Shown: positions 1 through 11,331, numbered from the stretch's first letter. The stretch is 64,000 bases of DNA from Scilla litardierei (GCA_030789695.1 CM061134.1:64283370-64347369); one strand, 5' to 3'. A program made the numbers and translations. Notes: generated by a model from the letters alone, not told the origin.

Positions 1-701
1 TTCCCAGCTCCAGAAATCTGTCCTCTCTTCAGCTTCGCAATCTTCTCCTGTCTCCGAGCAGCTACCAGCAACTTCTGATATGACTCCATGTCCGACGTAG
101 ACACCAGACTCTGCAAGTCTAGAGATAGACCCTGCAGAAACTTCTGAGCCTTCTCCTCAGCATCCTCTACCATCTTCGGCGCAAAGCGACTCAATCTAGT
201 AAACTCCTGGTGGTACTGGTCCACCGTCAGATTCCCCTGCTTCAGCTCAATGAAGCACTGCAACATCTCCCTCCTGGCAGCCTTCGGAAAGTACTCCTCA
301 TCGAATCTAGACTTGAAAGTAGCCCAAGGTATAGGGCTCACCAACAGCTCCTCCTCTGCATCCCACCAATTTCGGGCATTATCCTTAAGCTGCCTCTTCG
401 CCAGATCAACCCATCCAGCCGGGTTGATCTTCGACATCTTCAGATTATCCTCGGTGTTCCTGATCCACTCCTCTGCAGCCATCGGTCCTTCAGATCCATC
501 AAAGTACGTCGGGCCCAGCTCCCGAAACTGCTTCGCTCCTGGCTCGTGGCGAGGAGCACTCTGAGTGGTCTGGAGCATGCCCTGCTGCACCTGCATCATC
601 TGATGCATCATCCTCATGATCTCAGCATTGGTGGGCTCTCTATCCGGCTCCTCAGCACGATTGGGCCCACTACCAGATCGGGTCTGTCGTCGTCCAGCCA
701 T
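1..701 (-). CDS. Ty3/gypsy retrotransposon gag (5' part, runs off window)
   Basis: Read on the minus strand from the ATG at 701, the frame stays open to the window edge (about 233 codons). It codes for a retrotransposon gag. The N-terminus is Arg/Gln-rich with a run of Met/Gln (MRMMHQMMQ). A Retrotrans_gag core follows, with the family pattern of a conserved Trp in 'AEEWI', 'NARNWWD' and 'FDEEYFP', then 'LTVDQYHQEF'. Gag forms the virus-like particle that packages the element RNA. The ATG is the first one downstream of the primer-binding site at 815-844 and the LTR beyond it, which supports this start. No stop is seen, so this part is well kept. Protease and pol would lie left of the window. 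A Tekay/Del-type chromovirus is likely from the long LTR, but that is inference. Confidence 0.85.
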   Translation of the reverse strand, partial: MAGRRQTRSGSGPNRAEEPDREPTNAEIMRMMHQMMQVQQGMLQTTQSAPRHEPGAKQFRELGPTYFDGSEGPMAAEEWIRNTEDNLKMSKINPAGWVDLAKRQLKDNARNWWDAEEELLVSPIPWATFKSRFDEEYFPKAARREMLQCFIELKQGNLTVDQYHQEFTRLSRFAPKMVEDAEEKAQKFLQGLSLDLQSLVSTSDMESYQKLLVAARRQEKIAKLKRGQISGAG

Positions 702-814
702 CTAAGGACAAGGAAAACGAACAAACAAATTAGACTCAAATAGCTTAATGACTCGGATGTTGCAATTTATTTAATGGATATTCCGTTTATTATCGTTGTT
801 CCGTTAGTTCGCAA

Positions 815-844
815 TCGCAGGTTCGAGACCTGCATGGGCCACCA
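815..844 (-). promoter_or_regulatory. Primer-binding site matching tRNA-Ile 3' end
   Basis: The + strand here reads as the T-arm (5-bp stem, TTCGAGA loop), the 3' acceptor strand and the CCA tail of a tRNA. From memory it matches plant tRNA-Ile(AAU). For the minus-strand gypsy element this is the primer-binding site, eight bases inside the LTR edge at 853. The match covers 30 nt, well beyond the usual 12-18 nt. Confidence 0.8.
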
Positions 845-1852
845 ACAAAACCTGTCACGCCCCGCTTCCCAAAAACGTGGAGGCGAAGCGTGAGAAGGTC
901 CGCTCAGACTTGAAGCTACAAAGCTGCAAGTCCGATAAGCGTCAAACAAATTCAACTGCAGGTCCTTGCAACGCGAAACGAAACAAAGATAATAATAACG
1001 AAAGAGACAAAAGAAACATCTCAGAATATCCATAATAATAAATCTCAACATCGCAGAAAAAGCCACCAGGCTAAAATAAAAGAGTCTAAAAGAGGCCCCA
1101 GCATGGCCAACAAAAGTACAAAGTACGAAAGCAAGGAAATGGTGCAAGCACCGACAACTAACAGCAAGCTAAAGCAAAAGTAACTCCACAGCCACTAAGA
1201 CTGGTCTACGGTGTCCTCGTACTCCTCGACGAACGTAGGCTCAGGCTCAGCGTCAGCAAAGACCTCGTCCTCAACACCTGTCTCTGGCTCAGGGTCTAAC
1301 ATGTGACACCCAAAAGAGCAAGGGGCACATGTCAGCAAGTCTAAAAAGACTTGTGCAAGTGAAACTGAAAGTACAAGTAAAAGCAACCTAAAAGTTCTAG
1401 CATGATGCAATGACATGGCAGTTAAAGTAATGAGTGCGACAGGTAAAGTAAAGCGAAGTAAAGTACGAGCATGGCATGACATTCACAAGACAAGTACAAG
1501 ATAAGAAAAGTAAGCACCTCGTGCACAGAGTTCACGCCTTACAGCTAAAGAGGCTGTACGGGCACACTTTTACGCTGAGTGGTCGCTCAACCCTACCCCT
1601 CCACGTGTATCGAGCCAGGGCCTTACCCCCGAACGGTAATGCTCGCTTCTGGATCACGAGCCAAGAAGTGTTTTTAACTAGTATGGCGTAGGGGTGCACC
1701 TAGCCCGGGACAAGCAAGTACAAGTATGTAGCGCGTGCTACGAATGCGACATTCAATGCATGGATGACATGACATGGCAAGTAGTAAAGCGTACAGGTAA
1801 GAAAAGTAAACGTGACAGTTAAGCATGCATGATCAACAAGTTTAAGGGGTTG

Positions 1853-1918
1853 GATCTAGCTTCGTTGTCAAGCTAGATCATTTAGGTGGCGGATCTAGTT
1901 TCGTTGTCAAACTAGATC
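1853..1918 (-). repeat. Two covarying hairpins in the gypsy LTR
   Basis: There are two perfect 10-bp stem hairpins at 1,853-1,879 and 1,892-1,918, 39 bp apart. Their stems are GATCTAGCTT/AAGCTAGATC and GATCTAGTTT/AAACTAGATC, with the same CGTTGTC loop. The copies differ by one base in each arm, and the two changes restore pairing. They would be transcribed as part of R/U5. Confidence 0.75.
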
Positions 1919-3000
1919 AAGTAGGCGTCTAGCCAGCTATCATTTCACTGACTAGTCTCTTTTACGCTAAAAACAAGTAAGTGGCCTAAAAACATGGCCC
2001 TACACAAGAGTTGGCAAGTTTCACTTGCCTGCAACTATCACGTCAAGAAAACACCGTCCAACGAGTCCAAAGTCACGATTCCTACGTGCACAAGTCCACC
2101 GGCCTACATCCGTTTTATTAATCTTGATTAGTGGTTGCTAAAACATTTAAAAATACTTTAAAATACTGATTTTTAGTCTTGATTAGCATGCAATTGGGTT
2201 GGGGGTCCTAGGGGTGCAAAACGTTACCTCAACACGACGCGAAAGCTACACCGGCGTCGGGTAGCGACGCCGGGGGTTGGAATAAAAGATCGCGCTCTAA
2301 GTCCAGATTCCAATTAGATTCCTCGCTGGAAATTTCAGAGCAATCAACCCGGGCGACGATTCCAGATTCCAAAGCTAGCACATGCGACGACGGGCTACGA
2401 CGTGCGACGACGTCGTACGCGACGAATCCTCGAAGAGCAAGCACCTAGGTGGGGCCCACAGTACTCCTAGGGGCCTTTGGGGGACCCACAATAACTCTGG
2501 AGAACTTGGGGGGCCCACGAAGGCAAGTGGTGCGACGGATGCGGGGTTGCGACGAGTGGCTCTCGGTCGTACACAGCCGATGCGGGGAGATCCGTCGGTC
2601 GTGCGCTGAGAATGCGGGGCTGCGACGTTTTGGGGCGTGCAGCGGCTGCGGGGTGGCTGGGTGCGAGGGCTTCCGTCGGTCAGGTCGAGTGAACGGGTCG
2701 GTCGTGCGGGGTGCGGAGCGGGGCGACAAGCGGGGTCGATGCGGGCGCTGTGCGGAGCTTGGGGCCTCGGTCTGACCGAGAGCCTCTCTCGGTCAGAGCG
2801 GGGGAACGGGGGCGGCGGCTGCTGCAGCGTGCGGAGCGGGGCGGAGCGTGGTTGGGCTTCGGTCTGAGCGGGGGAACGGGGCCGTTTCCTTCGGTCGTGC
2901 GGTGGCTGAACGTCGCAACGTTGCGACGAATCGTCGCAACGTCCAATTTCAAGTTTGGAAGAGGCTAGGGCTAATTTCTTGCGAAAATAGGTCTTCCTAG

Positions 3001-3020
3001 GGGTTGCTTATATAGTATAG
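3001..3020 (-). promoter_or_regulatory. LTR promoter TATA box
   Basis: The minus strand reads CTATACTATATAAGCAACCC here. A TATATAA core at 3,014-3,007 is placed to start transcription near 2,980, toward the primer site and gag. This is a prediction from position and motif only. Confidence 0.55.
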
Positions 3021-3699
3021 ATGGGTTGACTTGGTCTAGGGCTAAATCTAATAGGATTAGAAGTTTAAAATAATTTAAAATTTGAAATCCAACTTCTCCA
3101 ACTCATCCAAGGATTTGACCTGGTCCAAATGAGCTGGAAATTGGCTCAAAAATTCTTTAAAACGTTTAAAACTCAAATAAATTTTATTTGGCCGAAATTA
3201 ATTTAAAAATAAATTATTAAAAATATTATAAAACTTGTTAAAAATATAAAAGTGGTCAAATAAACTCCAAAAATTATAAAATAAATATTGTGGTGATCGT
3301 GGTGACGAATGTGAGCTAACTAAGAAGACGGATCTCAAATTCGACGTCGGACGACAAAACTAAAAATAGAAACGTCTCCAGTCAAGAGTGAGAATCGTCA
3401 CGTCTCATCGAGTAAGTTTAAATTGTGGAAAAACGACTCGAGAAGTGTCGTTCCAAGATAGTGCCACTATTTAATACTCTCAGAGACGTTCACAACGGCA
3501 TATCACACAAAGGTGTTCACAATCAAATAAAGTCTAAAATAAACACGTGCACGGCCAAAAGCACGTGCACGAACAAAGTACAACGAAAACGTACTGTTAC
3601 AATTTCATCTATTAAAAGATGGATCATATGGGCACATGTACTTTCAGATAAACGTTTTCATTCAAAACAAATTACGTAATTCAAATGCTCTCATGAAAT

Positions 3700-4694
3700 G
3701 TTCTAAACAATTTGCTAAGATAAAAATAGAATGCTAATCAAGAGGTCATCATGTTCGAAGTGGTCAGCTGTAAACTTGACTGGAGCATCAGAGGTCACCA
3801 GGTTTGTTTCAGCTTTATATTTCTTGTTTTCTTTATAAAAATCCTGAAGATGCTGCGGAGTTCGGCACACTCTGGACCAGTGGCCTTTCATGCCACAGCT
3901 ATGACACTGGTCTTCCCATTCCCTCTTGGGTGGGGGTGCATCGTTTCTATTATTATCATTTCTACGCCATGTGAACTTCCGCTTACTTTCATTTCTTCGC
4001 TGCTGGACTTGGCCCCTAGCATTTTTGTTCTGTCCCCTTTCTGTGGTCTTTATTTTCTTTTATTATCTCTCTTCTTTCGAGAAGAAGAGGCGTTATGAGC
4101 TTCTGGGAGGGGGGCATTGCGAGGCGGTGCATATTATGAGTGGCGAGAAGAAGCTCTCTGTTTTTGTTCAGCCATGAGTAAACATGACAGCAGCTCAGAA
4201 TACTTGGTGAACTTACGTTCACGGTATTGCTGCATAAGTATCGCATCTTTTTCATGGAAAGACGTATACATCTTTTCCAGCATGCGTTCTTTTGAGACTT
4301 TCTCACTACACAACTTCAGGCGTGAGGTAATACTAAAAAGTGCTAAGTTGTACTCAGCAACGGACTTGAAGTCCTGCAGTCTCAGGTTCTCCCACTCATA
4401 TCATGCCCTTGGGAGTATAACATCTCTCTGATGTTTATACCTATCTTCAAGGGCAGTCCACAGTCCAAGTGGATCTTCGACCGTAAGGTATTCAGCCTTT
4501 AAGGTCTTGTCCACATGGCGACGAATATAGATAATGGCTTGCACCTTTTCTATATCACTAACATTTTCATTATTAGTTACAACAGAAATGAGGGACTTTG
4601 CCCGCAGATGAAACTTCACATCGAGCTGCCAGTTCAGATAGTTTCTTCCTGATGCATTCAGCACTTTGAAATCGACACTTGCAATTTTAGCCAT
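3700..4694 (-). pseudogene. Ty1/copia gag, broken and cut by the gypsy insertion
   Basis: From the ATG at 4,694 the minus strand codes for a copia gag (UBN2-type). It has the start 'MAKIASVDFKVLNASGRNYL', then 'LWTALEDRYKHQRDVILPRA', then an in-frame TGA at about 4,403 where relatives have Arg (CGA). The same frame continues as gag, with 'LQDFKSVAEYN' and 'KVSKERMLEKMYTSF'. A CCHC zinc knuckle (CHSCGMKGHWSRVC) sits near 3,865-3,906. Coding similarity stops at about 3,710, where the gypsy LTR begins, so protease, integrase and RT are not in the window. The element is inactive. Confidence 0.8.
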
Positions 4695-6376
4695 TTATCT
4701 AGCAGAGCACAAATATGCATGAATTAATACTTTAAACATAAACACTTTCATGCGGAGGCAATTTTAATATGAAGGGCTAATTTTGTGGATCGGCCAGTCC
4801 CACATAAATAAGAGTCCAAAGTCCAATTACAGTCCATATTACACAAATGAAAACTTTAAAAAGAAATTACAACTTTGGAAACCCCCATGGGTCCCATATA
4901 AGATCTTCAGCTTCAAATGTGGCCTCCATCTCCATGGAAAATGGTCTTCGGTCTTAAATATTTACATAATTTGCTCACTACAATTTCTCTCAAAAGTAAA
5001 AGAAAAGTGCAGGAAAATAAAATGTGGGACTTAAACAGCCGATCCAAAGAAACCACAATTAGCCATCCATGCAGAAATTTTGTGCTCATCAGACATTTTC
5101 TCATCAGACATTTACATCACATGCATCACATGCATTAAATATTCACCGAGATGGATAAACAATTTAATCACTTAATAATTATTGGACCACTGGGCAACGT
5201 CATACACCGTTAGGTTAGGTGACTAACTGCAGAGCGGTTACAGGATCTTCCCAATTATCAAGCTTAAATATAATGTACAACCATGCATGTAATATCCACA
5301 GAATAAGCCAGTGATGCAAAGCATGTATAGATGATTTTACAGGAAAAAGATCATTTGATGCAAGGGTTGTTAAAATTTGGGTTTGTCCAAAAAATTAGAA
5401 AAGAGCCCAATAATTAAACATGTTCTTCGTAAAAGGAAGAAGTTTTCCTTTTTAAATTTATCCCCAAATTATCCCCAAAAGTCTCCTTATAGCCTCATAA
5501 TTTATCATGATTTTTCATGAAGTTTTGGGTCCCCAAACGCCATTTGTTCAATTTTTAGTCCCATAATTACCCTTTTAAGGCTTATTTTAGCCTTCCCATC
5601 CTCCCTTTTTTTGAAGAATAACTGGCATGCGGGCTTCAGGCCGTAGTCAAATTTTTTTATGTGAAACAAAGCCTGCGGGCCTGAGGCCTGCAGTTTGCTT
5701 GCGGGCTTCAGGCCCGCAAGGCAATAATAATATTTTTTATCTGGGTTCTAGGCCTAGTAGGGTTAGGGGCGACGGCTAGGGTTAGCCGTCGCCGCCTTAC
5801 TTCCGCCGGTCGGCGGTGGGAGGGGGGGACGGCCGCCCCCTGCAGGGGGGCGACCGCGGGGCGCCGCCGCCCCATGCAGGGCGGTGTGGCCGGCGGGGCG
5901 CCGGTCGCCCCCCTGCAGGGGGTGCGGCTCAGACGGCGGCCGCCCCCGTGCAGGGGGGCCGCGGCCGCGGTCGCGGCTGCCCCCCTGTAGGGGGGTGCGG
6001 CCATGGAGGGGGGGGGGGGGGGGGGGGGGGGGGAGATGGCCGGTGGCAAGGCCGCCGGCGGCATGAGGTAGGGTTTACACAAGAAAAACCCTAAAAATTT
6101 GATTTTTGGGACGAAAAGTTCGTCGTTTTTAGGCGATTTAGAAAATCCCCATATCGATCGTGCGAGATCTATGGGTAGATCAATCATACGTATGATAAAA
6201 ACATCGTTTTAGCGATTTTTAACTCTATATCCGTCCTCCGGATATAGCGACGGTTGAACGAAGCCCTACGCGGATGACGACGCTCGATTGAGGAAGCCTT
6301 ACACCGCGCGCGTGGATCTCCCGTCTCCCTTTGCCTTCGCAACGATCGAAAAAAAATTTTGTGGAAAATTTTTAGA
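4695..6376 (-). other. Copia 5' leader with GC-rich island and G26 tract
   Basis: This is untranslated leader between the gag start and the primer site. It includes a CG-rich block (about 5,740-6,070) of repeated GGGGCGGC/CCCCCTGCAG-type words and a run of 26 G at 6,008-6,033. ORFs in the block are Pro/Arg/Gly low-complexity and are not considered genes. A short duplicated motif around 'gggcttcaggcc' occurs at 5,630-5,720. Confidence 0.55.
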
Positions 6377-6393
6377 GGCTCGTGCTGATAACA
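6377..6393 (-). promoter_or_regulatory. Copia primer-binding site (initiator tRNA-Met type variant)
   Basis: On the minus strand the bases right after the LTR are TGTTATCAGCACGAGCC. This is the variant primer site common in plant copia elements. Confidence 0.7.
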
Positions 6394-6538
6394 TGTTATG
6401 AATCAACTATTGGGGGAGGAACCCTCAGCCATTTATTTATATGCAGAGTAGGAGAGTAGAAAAATATGATACATATATATGGGCGTATCTCTAGAATACC
6501 CGCAATCCTAATCGACTGTGATATTTCCATTCACAACA
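6394..6538 (-). mobile_element. Copia 5' LTR, 145 bp, abutting the host promoter
   Basis: In element orientation it starts TGTTGTGAAT and ends ATTCATAACA, an imperfect inverted pair with TG/CA ends. The primer site follows directly. The other LTR is outside the window or destroyed, so no target duplication can be checked. Host promoter sequence starts at 6,539. Confidence 0.75.
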
Positions 6539-7595
6539 ATTTTAATGAAGGGAGAGACAGAGAAATTTTTTTTGTCGGCTGTCCTTTTTTTTGACCATTC
6601 GGGTCCAAATTTAACGTCGATGCAAAAAATGGCGGGAATATAACTTGTAACAAGAGAAAAAAATATATAATATATAATGCGAACAAGTATATCCCCTTTA
6701 TCCGGTTCCAAGAGAGGGAGACACGAGGGGCGGTGGAGAACGGAAGGCGTCTACCATTTCGAATTTGCTTCGTTGAGCGGTCGGTTGGTGAGGTTGTTCC
6801 GGCGGAGCATCAGAACTCCGTCTCTCTCCTCTTGCTCTAAGGCTCTGAAATGTCGTCCAAAGCTCCATTTTCTATCGGCCGTCGTCAAGCTCCCCTTCCC
6901 TTTCTCTCATCGCTTCAATTTTGATCTGGTCAGTTCTCTGTCTATCTCTCTTTTTGTTGTTAATTTTAACATAATGCATGAAAAGATCAGCAAATGATGG
7001 ATCTGATGCTTGCTTTGTGCTCTGGTTGAATCCCCCCCCCCCCCCCCCCCCCCCCCCTGGATTTCTATTTTTGTATTGATTGCTCGTATGATTAGATTCA
7101 TTTTAGCAAATACTTGAATATTCATTATTTGTAGTATGTAAGCACGTTGATTTGACAATTTTGGAGATCATTGATTTGATTATTTGGTTATTTGCTTCTA
7201 CTCGGCCAGAGGAATTGGATTCGGTTGTTCGATTCTGCTGCCGGAGTTTATTTTCTTGTGTTGCTAATTGCTAGCTGGATTCATAGGATACTCGTCTTTT
7301 ATATATACCCAATTGTTTGGATTATTTAATTGGACTATTCATTTAATTCAAAGAGACGGTTCAATAATATAGATCAATTTGGACACAGAGCGATTGATGG
7401 TAGAATGGATCTTTTTTTGTACTAGGTTGTCGGTTGATTCAATACAAAGATCTAATAATTTGAAGCTGTTACTACTTCTGTTAAGTCTCGTAACGATTGA
7501 ATTCGTGTGTTAGAAGATGACAGCTTTGAGCCTTGTGAGGTTGTTCTTACACTTGTGGAGTTGTTGTGGTAGAATCCTGCATATGGGCATAGGAG
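6539..7595 (+). promoter_or_regulatory. Host clathrin-adaptor gene promoter, 5'UTR and UTR intron
   Basis: An AT-rich TATA-like stretch at 6,663-6,677 is followed by a purine-rich then CT-rich leader (about 6,700-6,928), as in many plant 5'UTRs. A candidate donor (GT at 6,929) and an acceptor AG at 7,591-7,592 would remove a 0.66-kb UTR intron. That intron holds a run of 27 C at 7,031-7,057. An upstream ATG at 7,583 is out of frame with the main start. The transcription start is inferred, not shown. Confidence 0.5.
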
Positions 7596-7694
7596 ATGGC
7601 AGGAGGAGGATCACAGCAGAGCTTGAGGAAGTACCTTGGTGCCGTGAAGGATACTACCACCGTTACTCTTGCCAAAGTGAACAGTGATTACAAG
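7596..7694 (+). CDS. Clathrin assembly protein exon 1
   Basis: 33 codons, [20 protein letters not shown] onward, phase 0, donor GTCAGA. The ATG fits the family N-terminus, and the earlier ATG at 7,583 is out of frame. Confidence 0.9.
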
Positions 7695-7781
7695 GTCAGA
7701 AGATTCATTACATGCATAAGATCTTAACAACATGAGATGTTTATGTCTCTCTTAATGGCTGTATTTTTGTGCCCTCATTAG

Positions 7782-7851
7782 GAATTGGATATTGCGATCG
7801 TAAGGACCACTAACCATGTCGAGCGCCCGGCGAAGGAGAAGCACATAAAAG
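7782..7851 (+). CDS. Clathrin assembly protein exon 2
   Basis: 70 bp from acceptor CATTAG, encoding ELDIAIVRTTNHVERPAKEK. The lipid-binding K-x-K-H of the ANTH fold is present (AKEKHI). The exon ends one base into a codon. Confidence 0.9.
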
Positions 7852-8634
7852 GTCAGTGCCACACAGTTCCGTTAGTTAAGATATTCATCGAGAAGTTTGG
7901 TTTCCGAACAGTTTGTATGCGGAAGTACTTAATAACACGATCTTCTACTTGACCCAATAAAAATCTGCATGGCTAAGAGACCAACCATCCTAATATTAGC
8001 AGTGATAAAAGGTTGAAGGATGTGCATCTATTATGCAATAATAATATGTCAACGGATGCCATTGTCAAATATACACATGCTGCCACAGTCTTGTGAAGGC
8101 AATGCTTGCAATTAGCGAAAGTTTAGCCAGTTTGCATTATTCTTTCCTAACCCACCTCATGTAGATATAATCTAATGGTAAAGATGATAGTTTACTATGT
8201 ATAGTTGCTTTCCTTTTTATTCTCAAAATACAGATGGTAATATTCTAATAAGGAAACTAATATAGCTTATGGATGAATAGACCATTGATTTCAATGACAA
8301 AGCCTTTATAGCAAATTCTGATTTTTGTGCAGTCAAGCATGTGTATCGATTTTCATTATTTATGTCTATCAACATCTCTTAGTTATATTCTGAGCAGTTT
8401 TTCCATTTTAACAAATGATATATACTTCTAAAGTTCTCATCCATTTCGATCAATTCCTCATTCTGGTGGTGCCTCCAAAAGTATTCCTGTAACTTCTAGC
8501 CACCACGGGTCTCACCAATGCTTGAATGCCTTCTCAGAGTCTTTATCACAATGATTTTTAGCGGCAAACTAGTTGTTTTAATGATTTGATATGAATTCCT
8601 TACCTGATACTGATGAACTTGTACTTTTTTCCAG

Positions 8635-8732
8635 CTATCTTTTATGCTATATCGGCTTCAAGGCCTCGTGCAGATGTGGCTTATTGCATTCATGCTCTCG
8701 CAAAGCGCCTCGCAAAGACTCACAACTGGGCA
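8635..8732 (+). CDS. Clathrin assembly protein exon 3
   Basis: 98 bp from acceptor TTTCCAG, encoding the ANTH helices '[17 protein letters not shown]' and '[14 protein letters not shown]'. The exon 2 plus exon 3 length restores the frame. Confidence 0.9.
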
Positions 8733-9936
8733 GTATGTGTCACCGTGTCTATCATTAGTTTTATCCACTCTTCTGAAACTTTTTGTGTTAATTTATCTAA
8801 AATTTTGCCCTCTTTTGAAACCTTGTGCTAATGTATCTAAAATGCGTGCTAATCTGAATATGATGATTCAAAGTTCATACATCTGGCCGACTGTGTCAAT
8901 GACTAGCAATCTCATTGTCTATTACTCCCTAAAACACAAAAATCCTTCAATGGGAATTATGAATCGGGACACTGATATCATGATTCTCTTCCTTTTTTTC
9001 CCTGTCTGATGGCCGTACCCTTTAAAGACAGAAATATCTTACATCCATCAATATTCCATTTTCTCATTCCTATTTGAACTTTATTTATGAAGGAGCAGTT
9101 TAATGTAGTTGCACAAATCAGCTTATTTGGTACTATATGCAAATCAGCTTATTTTTTGGAATCATGTAATTGATTCTAGCTCATGATGATCAAATCATAT
9201 ATCAGCTTATTCGGTACTGTGGACTAAATGGCAAGTAATCTGTAACTTTCAGAGGGAGCATTAATTAATGAAAAAAAATACTCGAAGACCGATGTTTCAT
9301 ATCAAATGTCATTTGAGACAAGAAACTTGATGTCATAGGCCACAACATACTCCAGGAAGGAACTTTTTTATGCGCGTCAAAGGTCTGCAAAAGGTTCACT
9401 AAGTACTGCATGAGATATCCAACAAGTAATGATTAACAAACTGACTGACACTAGTAAATAATAATGGACGGCAGTCCTAAATATTGCTTTTAGAGTATTT
9501 CTGGACTGTTGCAAAAGGGTTAGCATGCTATTCCATTTTTAGCGGCTTCAAGTATTAAATATACGTGTTTTCACTTGGGCTTTCTAAGTTTGAAGTAGTG
9601 CATGTTTAAAGTGAATTGTTTGTATCTTTAACTTAAATACAGCTATCTGTAATATGCAATAACTTGGTTTGCATACCAGACTACTTGTGTGAGAAAAAAA
9701 ATATATTTCATTAACAATGTTGGGATGGAACTTTTCTTGATATGCTTATCCAGCTAATTAGTATAACTTTTTTAATGAACTGCGAAATCTAGTGTTGGTC
9801 TTGCCAATCTAATGTCAGTATATGTTGTGGCAATATCCGTCCTGTGTTAATATGCATTGTTTTTCTGCCCTCACCCCCTATTTCTTCATTCCCAATATCA
9901 AATTTCAAACTTTGCTGACCAACTTTGTTTCTTCAG

Positions 9937-10078
9937 GTCGCATTAAAAACATTAATTGTTATACATCGTGCTTTGAGGGAGGTTGATCCTACGTTTCGTG
10001 AAGAACTCATAAATTATGGAAGAAGCAGAAGCCATATGCTTAACATGTCCCATTTTAAGGATGATTCCAGTGCAAACG
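9937..10078 (+). CDS. Clathrin assembly protein exon 4
   Basis: 142 bp, '[20 protein letters not shown]' to 'FKDDSSAN', ending one base into a codon. This is the most conserved part of the plant ANTH domain. Intron 3 before it (1.2 kb) shows nothing else. Confidence 0.92.
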
Positions 10079-10158
10079 GTATTCATTTTGATCAAATAAT
10101 AATAGGCGAAAGAAATGTCTGTCTGTTCATCACTCACGGTATTTTTTATGGTGTTCAG

Positions 10159-10259
10159 CATGGGACTATTCTGCATGGGTCCGCACATATGCTTTATTTT
10201 TAGAAGAAAGGCTGGAGTGTTTCCGTGTGCTAAAGTATGACGTTGAAATAGATCCAGCG
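10159..10259 (+). CDS. Clathrin assembly protein exon 5
   Basis: 101 bp, '[20 protein letters not shown]' to 'DVEIDPA'. Together with exon 4 it makes 81 whole codons. Confidence 0.92.
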
Positions 10260-11104
10260 GTAAGCATCTTATTCTACGATTTCATTCTTGTTTCTGGTTT
10301 AGATATCCTCGAATGAGATGTCGGTGGCAATTAATCACGAGTTGAACACAGAAGAAGCCCCTTTACGTTTTATGCTGCTTTCAATGTCTTTTCGGTATTC
10401 CTGTTTGCGTGAGCACGCATGCGTCTCTTTGTTTGTTATGAGCATGGTTTGAAATCTTAACTGATGCTGACACATATTGCTCGTATCCTATTAGATTGCT
10501 AGCATGCCGATATGATCCACTCTGAAACTGACTAATACAACCAATGCTAACTAATAACAACTAATATAAGAAGAGCTTCAATATTTGAGTTATTAAACTT
10601 TGGATCTCTATATTATTTCATAAAGTGTTCAAAATAAACCCGCTTAACTGTCAAATTAAAGGTTCAAAATGTTGGCCCCTTGATTGAGTTGGTTAAAATA
10701 TATATTATATTTTAATAGATAATAGAGATAATATATGGACAGATGAAACTTATTGAAGAAGAATATATGCATGCAACTCATTGATATGTTGAGCTAAGGC
10801 TACCAATATGTAAAGTTCGATAGGTATCACCTGATACTTCTAATAGAGCCAATACCGATAATATAAACTAACATCCGAAAACGAATCCGAAACTGAGATT
10901 TTGAACCTGGGTTATGTGCATGGTGTGGGTTTGTATGTTGTCATGTTGGATATGGTGTAAGTTTGTTTGATAAAATCATGTTGGCATGGTCTCTCAACAA
11001 CCCAGCCATATCAAGGTTTTTTAAATTTGTTTATCGTCAATTTTTCTTTTAAATCCATATAGTGGACCAGAAAGTATTATCGACTAAAGGTGTAACATGT
11101 GCAG

Positions 11105-11188
11105 AGAACTCGAGATCTTGACACTGCTGAATTGCTTGAACAGTTGCCTGCACTGCAACAACTTCTGTCTCGTCTACTTAACTGCCAG
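11105..11188 (+). CDS. Clathrin assembly protein exon 6
   Basis: 28 codons, '[20 protein letters not shown]' to 'LLNCQ', phase 0 at both ends, acceptor GTGCAG. Confidence 0.9.
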
Positions 11189-11280
11189 GTTAGCTCCCAT
11201 TTGCACTCAGATCTCACCATTTCAAGTTGTATCAGTAGGAGCTGGTACATTATGATGCGGGATCAATAACTTTTGTGCAG

Positions 11281-11331
11281 CCACAAGGTGCGGCGTCTTT
11301 TAATTTTGTAATTCAGCTGGCTCTTTCGATG
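11281..11331 (+). CDS. Clathrin assembly protein exon 7
   Basis: 17 codons, 'PQGAASFNFVIQLALSM', phase 0, acceptor TTGTGCAG and donor GTGAGT. Confidence 0.9.

Larger units (their letters stand above)
853..3690 (-). mobile_element. Ty3/gypsy long LTR (5' LTR of the minus-strand element)
   Basis: The 3' end of this LTR in element orientation is the inverted TGTCACGCCCC terminus at 853, followed by the primer site. The outer end is not resolved and is put at about 3,660-3,720, where the interrupted copia gag resumes. A minus-strand TATA motif lies at 3,007-3,014, so U3 is the AT-rich part above about 3,000 and R/U5 the part below. R/U5 includes a GC-rich CGACG-type tract (2,340-2,960) and a pair of hairpins (1,853-1,918). 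Small ORFs inside it have no recognisable product. The second LTR is outside the window. Confidence 0.7.

Noticed and set aside
815..844. A tRNA gene fragment
   Set aside because: It includes CCA, lacks the 5' half, and sits at the primer-site position next to an LTR end.
2382..2968. Several overlapping GC-rich ORFs on both strands
   Set aside because: Low-complexity CGACG/GGGG composition inside the LTR, no domain.
5708..6187. 159-codon minus ORF with Pro run
   Set aside because: Produced by the G26 tract and GC-rich leader; no homologous pattern.
9952..10188. Minus-strand ORF repeated at 21,455-21,691
   Set aside because: Antisense of host exons 4-5; present twice only because the block is duplicated.
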